Part shown: positions 1 to 5,206 of the stretch, in pieces | Position numbering within the stretch: the stretch's first letter is position 1 | Layout: each line of letters begins with the position of its first letter | From: Hungatella sp. UBA5982 | GTDB lineage: Bacteria; Bacillota; Clostridia; Lachnospirales; Lachnospiraceae | Assembly: GCA_002429965.1 (NCBI GenBank) | Contig: DJBG01000115.1 | Span: 106,562-111,767, forward strand | Direction of reading: 5' to 3' | DNA: 5,206 nucleotides | The notes under the pieces: generated by a model | Seen by the model: only the letters and a program-made list of their open reading frames with translations | The model's database searches: none | Told to the model about the DNA's origin: nothing | Program-made: the position numbers and the translations under genes

Positions 1-738
1 CAGTTCATCACTGTCTGCGATTTCCACCAGCCTGCCCAGATACATAACGCCGATCCTTGTGGATATATGGCGCACCATGGATAAGTCATGGGCCACAAAT
101 AAGTAAGTAAGCCCCATTTCCCCCTGTAAATCCTCCAGCATATTCACTACCTGGGCCTGTATGGAAACATCCAAAGCAGAAATAGGCTCGTCGCAGAGCA
201 AAAATTCCGGCTCCACCGCCAATGCCCTGGCAATTCCGATCCTCTGGCGCTGGCCTCCCGAAAACTCATAGGCATACTTATACATGTCATCAGGCTTCAT
301 TCCAACCTTTTTAAGCATCTCTTCGATTCTGCCGTCTACCTCGCTTGCCGCTATGCCAGATACCGCTGCCATGGACTCCCCAATGATTTCCCGCACATTG
401 TGATGGGGATCCAGGGCTGAATAGGGATCCTGGAAAAAGATCTGCATCTGCCGGTGGATAGGAAGTAATTTACTGCCCTTTACCCTGGTGATATCCTGTC
501 CCTTAAACAGGATGGACCCGCTGGTGGGATCATACATACGGATTAAGGTCCGTCCTAAGGTAGATTTCCCGCAGCCGGATTCTCCTACCAGTCCAAAGGT
601 TTCCCCTTTTCGGATGGTAATATTCACACCGTCCACTGCCTTTACTTCTGCCTTCTTGCGGCCGAAAAAGTCCTTGGCAGGAAAATATTTACATACTTCC
701 CTGGCTTCCAGCAGGATTTCCTGGTTCCTGTTATCCAT
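1..738 (-). CDS. dppF: Peptide-type ABC transporter ATPase, DppF/OppF-like (3' partial)
   Basis: This is the second ATP-hydrolysing subunit of the importer, acting on the cytoplasmic face of the membrane as a heterodimer with the ATPase encoded just upstream. The frame is open from the ATG at 738 to the window edge and gives 246 residues; about 70-90 C-terminal residues are missing by comparison with the family. Visible motifs are Walker A GESGCGKST (52-60), the Q-loop in FFQDP (Gln103), the signature SGGQR (160-164), Walker B FLLCDE (179-184), the D-loop SALD (187-190) and the H-loop His217. All catalytic residues are present, so the protein looks functional. The segment DEPISALDVSIQAQVV is typical of the DppF/OppF branch. 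The oligopeptide-transporter C-terminal domain would lie off the edge. The start is 1 nt after the preceding stop (TGATATG), which suggests translational coupling. The Dpp rather than Opp name rests on gene order only; the substrate is unknown. Confidence 0.95.
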   Translation of the reverse strand, partial: MDNRNQEILLEAREVCKYFPAKDFFGRKKAEVKAVDGVNITIRKGETFGLVGESGCGKSTLGRTLIRMYDPTSGSILFKGQDITRVKGSKLLPIHRQMQIFFQDPYSALDPHHNVREIIGESMAAVSGIAASEVDGRIEEMLKKVGMKPDDMYKYAYEFSGGQRQRIGIARALAVEPEFLLCDEPISALDVSIQAQVVNMLEDLQGEMGLTYLFVAHDLSMVRHISTRIGVMYLGRLVEIADSDEL

Positions 739-739
739 A

Positions 740-1759
740 TCACTCCACCTTCCTTTCCCTTGCATCCAGTTCCTCTGCCGAAAAGATGCACATGGCTCTC
801 TGGGTGTCCGAATATACCCTGTACTTAGGAATTTCTTTCACGCATTGCTCACAGGCAAATTTACACCGCTCTGCAAACGGGCAGCCATCCGGAGGATCCA
901 CCAGGGACGGAGCCATTCCGGGGATAGGTTCCAGCCGCTTCCGGTCCCCTGTCTGGGGTTTGGGAATCGCTTGGAGAAGGGCTCTGGTATAGGGATGCTT
1001 TGGTGCATAAAAGATTTCTTCGGTCAGCCCCTCTTCCATCAGGAGCCCGCCGTACATAACCAATATCCGGCGGCTTAAGCTTGCCACCACTCCCAGATCG
1101 TGAGTGATGAGTATGATACTCATTCCCGTCTCATCCTGAAGTTTCTTCAAAAGCTCAAGGATCTGGGCCTGAATGGTCACATCGAGAGCCGTCGTCGGCT
1201 CATCTGCAATCAGAAGCTTCGGACGGCAGCAAAGGGCCATGGCAATTAACACCCTCTGTCTCATACCACCGGAAAATTCATAAGGATACTGGTTTAACCT
1301 CTTTTCCGGAGATGAGATGCCCACCTGTTCCAAAACCGCGACCGCTTCCTTATGGGCGGCCCGCTTATCCATACCTCTGTGGCGTTTAAGTACTTCTGTC
1401 AGATGAAAACCTATGGTCCTCACAGGATTTAATGCCGTCATGGGATCCTGGAATACCATGGCGATCTCTTTTCCCCGCATCTTTCTTAGCTGTTCCGGTG
1501 CCATGTGAAGCATGTCTTTATCCATGAACATCATCTGGTCCGCAGTGACTTCTGCGTTCTCCGGCATCAGGCCTAGAATGGATTTCATCAGAACACTTTT
1601 CCCGCTGCCCGATTCTCCCACAACGGCCAGGATTTCCTTGCGGCCTGCATGTAAGCTTACGCCGCGCACTGCCTTTACCGATTTCCCGTGTGTACGAAAG
1701 GTTGTATGCACATTTTCAACGGACAGGATCTTATCATCGTTTTTCTTAGTCTCTTCCAA
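740..1759 (-). CDS. dppD: Peptide-type ABC transporter ATPase, DppD/OppD-like
   Basis: This is the first of the two nucleotide-binding subunits that power import from the cytoplasmic side. It has 339 residues, the usual length for DppD/OppD. Motifs in order are Walker A GESGSGKS (48-55), the Q-loop in VFQDP (Gln104), the signature SGGMRQR (163-169), Walker B LLIADE (182-187), the D-loop ALD (191-193) and the H-loop His220. SGGMRQRV and DEPTTALDVTIQAQI are characteristic of the DppD/OppD side of the pair, as opposed to DppF/OppF. The C-terminal oligopeptide-transporter domain begins near KHPYTRALL (254-262). It carries Cys293, 299, 306 and 324 in the spacing known to bind an iron-sulfur cluster in some DppD proteins, plus an extra Cys303. 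The chosen start is TTG at 1759. No in-frame ATG lies between it and the in-frame stop at 1793-1795, and an internal Met start would remove the N-terminal beta strands before Walker A. The gene follows the second permease by 16 nt and precedes the second ATPase by 1 nt. Confidence 0.96.
   Translation of the reverse strand: MEETKKNDDKILSVENVHTTFRTHGKSVKAVRGVSLHAGRKEILAVVGESGSGKSVLMKSILGLMPENAEVTADQMMFMDKDMLHMAPEQLRKMRGKEIAMVFQDPMTALNPVRTIGFHLTEVLKRHRGMDKRAAHKEAVAVLEQVGISSPEKRLNQYPYEFSGGMRQRVLIAMALCCRPKLLIADEPTTALDVTIQAQILELLKKLQDETGMSIILITHDLGVVASLSRRILVMYGGLLMEEGLTEEIFYAPKHPYTRALLQAIPKPQTGDRKRLEPIPGMAPSLVDPPDGCPFAERCKFACEQCVKEIPKYRVYSDTQRAMCIFSAEELDARERKVE
743..750 (-). promoter_or_regulatory. 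Ribosome-binding site of the DppF-like gene
   Basis: The minus strand reads AGGTGGAG directly before the stop codon of the upstream ATPase gene. AGGTGG lies 6 nt before the ATG at 738. The site sits wholly inside the upstream coding sequence, so ribosomes finishing the first ATPase pass over it. This supports the ATG at 738 as the start and coupled, roughly equal synthesis of the two ATPases. Confidence 0.7.
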
Positions 1760-1768
1760 TTCCTGTTT

Positions 1769-1774
1769 CCTCGC
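1769..1774 (-). promoter_or_regulatory. Ribosome-binding site deciding the TTG start of the DppD-like gene
   Basis: The minus strand reads GCGAGG, then a 9-nt spacer, then TTG at 1759. This purine-rich site in the 16-nt gap after the permease stop (TAA at 1776-1778, which it nearly abuts) supports the TTG start. A second purine group, CAGGAA, touches the TTG directly and is too close to act as the site. Confidence 0.55.
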
Positions 1775-1775
1775 T

Positions 1776-2660
1776 TTACTCTTTCTCGTCGTTCATAATT
1801 TTCGGTTCCACGAAAACCCGGAGCAGGTTTCCCAGCTTATTAAAGGCAAATATTGTGATTATGATCAGAAGCCCTGGAATCAGTGCCATGTAAAAGGTGT
1901 TCTGCATGGTTCCCTGGGCGTTTTGCAAAAGGCTTCCCCAGGAAGACATGGGCTGCTGGATGCCCACTCCCAGGAAACTTAAGGAAGACTCTGTCATAAT
2001 TGCATTGGCAATGCTGGTGGTAGCTGACACAATGATCGTGGGAAATACGGAAGGTATGATATGGCTGGTAATGATCTTCCAGATGCCCACGCCGGAAAAC
2101 TCGGCATAAAGGATGAATTCCCTTTCCTTAAGGGAAAGTGTCTCAGCCCGCACCAGCCTGGCAATTTCCATCCAGGTAAAAAAGCCGATGACCAGAATGA
2201 TGGATTTTAACCCTGGCTTTAAAAAGATGCTGACAACGGTAACCAGAATCATCCATGGAATTGAATACAGGACATCTACGATTCGCATAAGAACCATATC
2301 CACCATGCCGCCGCAAAAGCCGGAAATAGTGCCCACCGCTACCCCGATGGTAAGGCTCGTGAGCATAGCTAGGAATCCAACCAGCAGGGAAACACGGCCC
2401 CCGTAGATAACTCTGGCAAAATAATCCCTTCCAACTTCATCGGTCCCAAACCAGTGTCCGGCAGACGGGGACTGAAGGCGGTTTGCAATATCAGTGGCAT
2501 TTGGCTCCACAGGAAGCAGCGGTGCAATGAGTGCAAATAAAATGATCACTCCCAAAAGAATCAGGGATATGATAGCCGCCTTATCATGCTTTAATGACAG
2601 CAGTACGCTGTCCACTCTGACGGATCTGTTCTTTTTTGTGTTCTCTTTGTTTCTTTTCAT
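1776..2660 (-). CDS. dppC: Peptide-type ABC transporter permease, DppC/OppC-like
   Basis: This is the second membrane subunit; with the DppB-like permease it would form the translocation channel. It has 294 residues, normal for the DppC/OppC family. A basic cytoplasmic N-terminus (1-27) precedes the first membrane helix (about 28-49). Next comes the characteristic periplasmic-side segment HWFGTDEVGRDYFARVIYGG (69-88), a hallmark of this permease type. Further hydrophobic helices lie at about 90-115, 125-147, 151-168, 205-225 and 257-276. The cytoplasmic EAA-type loop that docks onto the ATPase is visible as YAEFSGVGIWKIITSHIIPS (185-204), with the expected conserved Gly. The ESSLSFLGVGIQQPMSSWG segment (224-242) is also typical. 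The C-terminus reads GNLLRVFVEPKI where relatives usually end with a D-x-LR-x3-DPR-like motif. The ATG at 2660 follows the upstream stop by 6 nt and has its own ribosome-binding site. Confidence 0.96.
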   Translation of the reverse strand: MKRNKENTKKNRSVRVDSVLLSLKHDKAAIISLILLGVIILFALIAPLLPVEPNATDIANRLQSPSAGHWFGTDEVGRDYFARVIYGGRVSLLVGFLAMLTSLTIGVAVGTISGFCGGMVDMVLMRIVDVLYSIPWMILVTVVSIFLKPGLKSIILVIGFFTWMEIARLVRAETLSLKEREFILYAEFSGVGIWKIITSHIIPSVFPTIIVSATTSIANAIMTESSLSFLGVGIQQPMSSWGSLLQNAQGTMQNTFYMALIPGLLIIITIFAFNKLGNLLRVFVEPKIMNDEKE

Positions 2661-2666
2661 CTTTTG

Positions 2667-2673
2667 TCACCCC
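2667..2673 (-). promoter_or_regulatory. Ribosome-binding site of the DppC-like gene overlapping the upstream stop
   Basis: The minus strand reads GGGGTGA, 6 nt before the ATG at 2660. Its last three bases are the TGA stop of the DppB-like gene. Termination and re-initiation therefore occur at practically one place, an arrangement that favours translational coupling and equal amounts of the two permeases. Confidence 0.6.
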
Positions 2674-3620
2674 ATTTCCCTGATACGCGGATCCGTAATG
2701 CAGTAGAGGATATCCGACAGAAGGTTTCCAAAAATCACAAGGGCGGAGGACAGTACCAGAACAATCATGACAATGGGATAATCCATGCCCTGGATTGCCT
2801 TGATAAAATAAGGTCCGACTCCAGGCCAGCCAAATACGGTTTCCGTAATGATGGCCCCTGTTACCAACAGCTGAAGAGCCATGCCAAGCCTTGTAATAAT
2901 GGGAAGCAGCACGTTTTTACAGACATGCTTATACATGATTTCCCCTCTGGAAGCCCCAAAGGCCCGCTGGACGAGCACATAGTCCTCAGAAAACTGGGTG
3001 ACCGTAGAGGAACGGACAAATTTTACATTGGCCGGTAAAAATGTAAAGGTAAGGGTGATAAAAGGCATGATAAAATGCCTTAGAAAATCCACCATGGAAG
3101 ATTCCTTTCCTACGGAATGCATCCCCACGATGGGAAGAAGCTTAAGCTTATAACCCAGAACAAAAATCAAAAGCATGGAAAACCAGAAGGAAGGAACGGC
3201 GATCGCTATGGAAGATATTCCGTCAATCACTTTATCTGCTGCCTTATTCTTATGGGAACCTGCTAAAAGCCCAAGGATGATTGCCATAATATAAGCGGTT
3301 GCATAGGCCGGCAGAACCAGTTTTATGGTGTTTGGAATCCTGACAGAAAGATCTCCTGCAATGCTTTGCTTGGTTACGATGGAATATCCGAAATTCCCGT
3401 TCAATATTCCGTTCAGCCAGCGCAAATACTGGATGAACAGAGGTTTGTCGTACCCATATTTTGCCTTAATCAATTCAATTGTTTCCGGTGACATCTTCGG
3501 TGTTGTCATAGCATCAATGGCATTATAAGGTGCAAAATGCATCAAAGCAAAACATAGAATTGTGATTAAAAGGACCATGGGTATGGCTGTCAATATTCGT
3601 CTTAATATATATTTCGCCAT
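2667..3620 (-). CDS. dppB: Peptide-type ABC transporter permease, DppB/OppB-like
   Basis: This is the first membrane subunit of the importer and the partner of the DppC-like permease. Its 317 residues are within the family range. The N-terminus MAKYILRRILTAIPMVL is the classical DppB/OppB opening: a short basic stretch followed by the first membrane helix (about 10-30). An extracytoplasmic region (31-99) includes the family segment YGYDKPLFIQYLRWLNGILNGNFGYS (55-80). Further helices lie at about 100-122, 132-155, 182-198, 240-263 and 283-307. The EAA-type ATPase-docking loop is RAFGASRGEIMYKHVCKNVLLP (219-240). TETVFGWPGVGPYFIKAI (259-276) and the terminal DPRIREMG (310-317) are standard family features. 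The ATG at 3620 has a strong AAGGAG site 7 nt upstream. The gene is separated from the binding-protein gene by 119 nt that contain a hairpin. Confidence 0.96.
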   Translation of the reverse strand: MAKYILRRILTAIPMVLLITILCFALMHFAPYNAIDAMTTPKMSPETIELIKAKYGYDKPLFIQYLRWLNGILNGNFGYSIVTKQSIAGDLSVRIPNTIKLVLPAYATAYIMAIILGLLAGSHKNKAADKVIDGISSIAIAVPSFWFSMLLIFVLGYKLKLLPIVGMHSVGKESSMVDFLRHFIMPFITLTFTFLPANVKFVRSSTVTQFSEDYVLVQRAFGASRGEIMYKHVCKNVLLPIITRLGMALQLLVTGAIITETVFGWPGVGPYFIKAIQGMDYPIVMIVLVLSSALVIFGNLLSDILYCITDPRIREMG

Positions 3621-3627
3621 ATAGTTT

Positions 3628-3633
3628 CTCCTT
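3628..3633 (-). promoter_or_regulatory. Strong ribosome-binding site of the DppB-like gene
   Basis: The minus strand reads AAGGAG with a 7-nt spacer to the ATG at 3620. It is the best match to the Shine-Dalgarno consensus in the window and fixes the start codon. It lies 13 nt downstream (in transcription sense) of the intergenic hairpin and follows an AT-rich TATATAT run, so it should be in unpaired RNA. Confidence 0.85.
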
Positions 3634-3646
3634 ATATATAGAAAGA

Positions 3647-3680
3647 GGTGTCTGCTGCAGGATTCTAGCAGCAGAACACC
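3647..3680 (-). terminator. Intergenic hairpin after the binding-protein gene (partial terminator or mRNA-stabilising stem)
   Basis: GGTGTCTGCTGC (3647-3658) and GCAGCAGAACACC (3668-3680) are inverted copies. They form a 12-bp stem with one bulged base (3675) and a 9-nt loop. In the transcript sense the stem is followed by UCUUUCUAUAUA, which is pyrimidine-rich but not a clean U-run. The flanks 3641-3646 and 3681-3686 can extend the stem weakly through G-U pairs with one mismatch. The hairpin lies after the binding-protein stop and before the permease ribosome-binding site. In many binding-protein-dependent transporter operons such stems protect or partly terminate the upstream message, so the binding protein is made in excess. 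That role is inferred here. Without a proper U-tract, complete termination is unlikely, and it may be a processing or stability element instead. Confidence 0.6.
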
Positions 3681-3739
3681 CTTCCCTTTTCACAGCTGAT
3701 CCACAACCCGCCATTTCTGCAGCTTTCACACTGTCTGCA

Positions 3740-5206
3740 TTACTTCATCTGTAATTTGGAAGTATCTTCAAAGGTATAAACTGGAACCAGCTTTGCTTCT
3801 TCAATTCCTGTTACGTTTTTGGATACTACAAGAAGGCGTTTGTTGGAATACAGGGGATAGAAGCAAGCGGTATCCTGCAGCTTCTGCTGTATGGTTGAAT
3901 AGATTTCCTTACGCTTTGCCTCATCTGTTTCCTTCCGGCCCTGTGCAAAAAGTTCATTCATCTCAGGATAGTCATAATGCATATAATTGTATGCTGCACC
4001 TGATTCAAATAAGCTTGAAAACGTATCTGGGTCAATGCCCATGATATAGCCGCCAAAGTACATATCATAGGAATTGTCAGCCTGCTTCATCTGCTGGCTG
4101 AGAGCAGTGGAATCCACGCCCGTTAAGTTCACCTTAATTCCTGCCTTCTGAAGCTGCTCCTGTATCATGATGGCAGAGGTTGACTGGAGACTGTCGGAAG
4201 CGTTATAGGCAAGTGTTAATTCCGGATTTGTCACACCGGAAGCAACAAGAAACTCTTTGGATTTATCCAGGTTCTGTTCATATTTTTCCACATTCTCCGT
4301 AAAAAACTTGCTGTTAGGAGGCATAAAGCTCCATGGCAGGTCATAATACTGGGGATCCAGAAGGGCCGCATCTGCAATGGCTTTTTTGTCCATAGCATAG
4401 AGGATCGCTTTCCTGAGGTTTTCATCCTTTACGCGGTTGGCATTGATCATCATATATCCCACACGGCCTTCCTGATATGGATAAACCGTTAAATTGGCCG
4501 CTTCCAGATTCATCTGCGTCACCTGTGCAGGGGTTCCTATCCATGCGTTTACTTCTCCGCTCTGAATCGCTGTCATGGCCGTATTTTCATTTTCAATGAT
4601 CCTGAATACGAAATTGTCAACGGAAGGGGCGCCCAGGAAGTAACTTTCGTTCTTTGTGAATTTTACATAGGAACCTGGGGAGTATTCCGCCATTACGTAT
4701 GGTCCGGTGCCTACAGGCTTGGTGTTAACGTCATTGTTTTCAAAATTCTCCACATTTTCATAGATATGCTTTGGCATGATGAATATCTGGGAAAACATCT
4801 CCACCGCGGCGGAGTTGACAAAAGGCATGGTAAGGGTAACGGTATAGTCGTCGATCTTTTCGATCTTAACTGCACCTTCAGGGAACACCAGCTGAGAATA
4901 TGCCCAGCCTGCGTTTTTCTCGTCTGCCATGGCTTCAAAAGTAAAGACAACGTCATCGGCAGTGAATTTCTCTCCATCCGACCATTTTACATCATCCCGA
5001 AGGTGCATGGTATAGGTAAGTTTGTCATCAGAGGTGTCTATGCTCTTTGCCAGGAAATAATTAATCCCATCCGCATTGTACATATACAATGGGGAATAAA
5101 TCATCTTAATGGTCATGAGGCCAAAACGGTCGCTTGTGGTGATAACATTCACATTAGCCCCCGGATCGCCTGCAATTGCATAGGTAAATGTGCTTTCCTC
5201 TCCTGC
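3740..5206 (-). CDS. Family 5 extracellular substrate-binding protein of a peptide-type ABC transporter (5' partial)
   Basis: This is the ligand-capture subunit, expected to be a lipoprotein on the outer face of the membrane that hands substrate to the permeases. The frame stays open from the TAA at 3740-3742 to the right edge, giving 488 visible residues. The first 18 (AGEESTFTYAIAGDPGAN) look like the start of a mature binding protein after its linker. The signal peptide, lipobox Cys and true start therefore lie just outside. A GTG at 5150-5152 is in frame but is an internal Val codon in conserved sequence. Family marks, numbered from the edge, are LTYTMHLRDDVKWSDG (63-78, fitting the PROSITE-type family 5 signature), EKFTADDVVFTF (79-90), the PVGTGPY segment (164-170), ENLRKAILYAMDKKAIADAA (262-281) and MGIDPDTFSSLF (389-400). 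Members bind peptides, nickel, opines or sugars; the ligand cannot be assigned here. The first position in the operon and the following hairpin suggest high expression. Confidence 0.95.
   Translation of the reverse strand, partial: AGEESTFTYAIAGDPGANVNVITTSDRFGLMTIKMIYSPLYMYNADGINYFLAKSIDTSDDKLTYTMHLRDDVKWSDGEKFTADDVVFTFEAMADEKNAGWAYSQLVFPEGAVKIEKIDDYTVTLTMPFVNSAAVEMFSQIFIMPKHIYENVENFENNDVNTKPVGTGPYVMAEYSPGSYVKFTKNESYFLGAPSVDNFVFRIIENENTAMTAIQSGEVNAWIGTPAQVTQMNLEAANLTVYPYQEGRVGYMMINANRVKDENLRKAILYAMDKKAIADAALLDPQYYDLPWSFMPPNSKFFTENVEKYEQNLDKSKEFLVASGVTNPELTLAYNASDSLQSTSAIMIQEQLQKAGIKVNLTGVDSTALSQQMKQADNSYDMYFGGYIMGIDPDTFSSLFESGAAYNYMHYDYPEMNELFAQGRKETDEAKRKEIYSTIQQKLQDTACFYPLYSNKRLLVVSKNVTGIEEAKLVPVYTFEDTSKLQMK

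Larger units (their letters stand above)
3621..3739 (-). other. 119-nt intergenic region between binding-protein and permease genes
   Basis: This is the only sizeable gap between genes in the window. It holds the hairpin and the permease ribosome-binding site described separately. The remaining part (3681-3739) has no clear coding potential and no convincing promoter. It contains two CTGCAG palindromes if the hairpin arm is included (3655-3660 and 3717-3722) and related short motifs, GTGTGAAAGCTG and AGCTGTGAAAAG on the minus strand. These are too short to call a repeat with confidence. Confidence 0.5.

Noticed and set aside
488..1078. 196-codon open frame on the plus strand
   Set aside because: It lies antisense across the end of the DppD-like gene and the start of the DppF-like gene, both with complete ATPase motifs. 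Its translation has no recognisable domain and looks like a codon-bias shadow.
1512..1982. 156-codon open frame on the plus strand
   Set aside because: It is antisense to the DppD-like N-terminus and the DppC-like C-terminus, with no family features; the real genes fully explain the region.
2664..3038. 124-codon open frame on the plus strand
   Set aside because: It is antisense to the conserved C-terminal half of the DppB-like permease, with low-complexity, unrecognisable protein content.
3621..3650. TATATAT run upstream of the DppB-like gene as a -10 promoter element
   Set aside because: No -35-like hexamer is found at the right distance, and a start site there would leave almost no room before the ribosome-binding site. 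AT-rich spacing before the Shine-Dalgarno is the simpler reading.
3523..3729. 68-codon open frame on the minus strand spanning the intergenic gap
   Set aside because: It overlaps the N-terminus of the DppB-like gene in another frame, reads through the hairpin, and competes with a strongly supported ATG and ribosome-binding site. It does not resemble a known protein.
5150..5152. GTG as the start codon of the binding protein
   Set aside because: The frame continues upstream to the window edge with family-typical mature sequence (TFTYAIAGDPGAN), and starting here would leave no signal peptide. The true start is outside the window.
1..5206. A previously undescribed system, mobile element or CRISPR array
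   Set aside because: Both strands were read through. Nearly all bases belong to five recognisable transporter genes, with no repeats, transposase, phage or defence-type genes.

Overview
The window holds most of one operon, read entirely from the minus strand: a five-gene ABC importer of the peptide/opine/nickel (Opp/Dpp/Nik) superfamily. In transcription order (right to left on the given strand) it contains a family 5 extracellular substrate-binding protein (3740-5206, N-terminus beyond the window edge), a DppB/OppB-type permease (2667-3620), a DppC/OppC-type permease (1776-2660), a DppD/OppD-type ATPase (740-1759) and a DppF/OppF-type ATPase (1-738, C-terminus beyond the other edge). This A-B-C-D-F order is the classical dipeptide/oligopeptide layout.

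The genes are tightly packed. Gaps are 119 nt between the binding protein and the first permease, 6 nt between the permeases, 16 nt between the second permease and the first ATPase, and 1 nt between the two ATPases. A Shine-Dalgarno-like sequence precedes all four starts inside the window. The only real intergenic region (3621-3739) carries an imperfect hairpin between the binding-protein stop codon and the ribosome-binding site of the first permease. This is a plausible element for making more binding protein than membrane components. The operon promoter and the binding-protein start lie off the right edge.

The two permeases would form the transmembrane channel, and the two non-identical ATPases (each with Walker A, Q-loop, signature, Walker B, D-loop and H-loop) would form the motor. 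The binding protein would be tethered outside the membrane and deliver the ligand. The substrate cannot be read from sequence alone; short peptides are the default guess for this family.

The organism is probably a low-to-moderate GC Firmicute. The purine-rich AAGGAG-type ribosome-binding sites, the TTG start and the general protein style fit a Clostridia/Lachnospiraceae-like genome, but this is inference and no taxonomic marker is present. I see no mobile element, CRISPR array, tRNA, rRNA or gene of an unfamiliar kind. The window looks like an ordinary transporter operon, and the findings below are modest.
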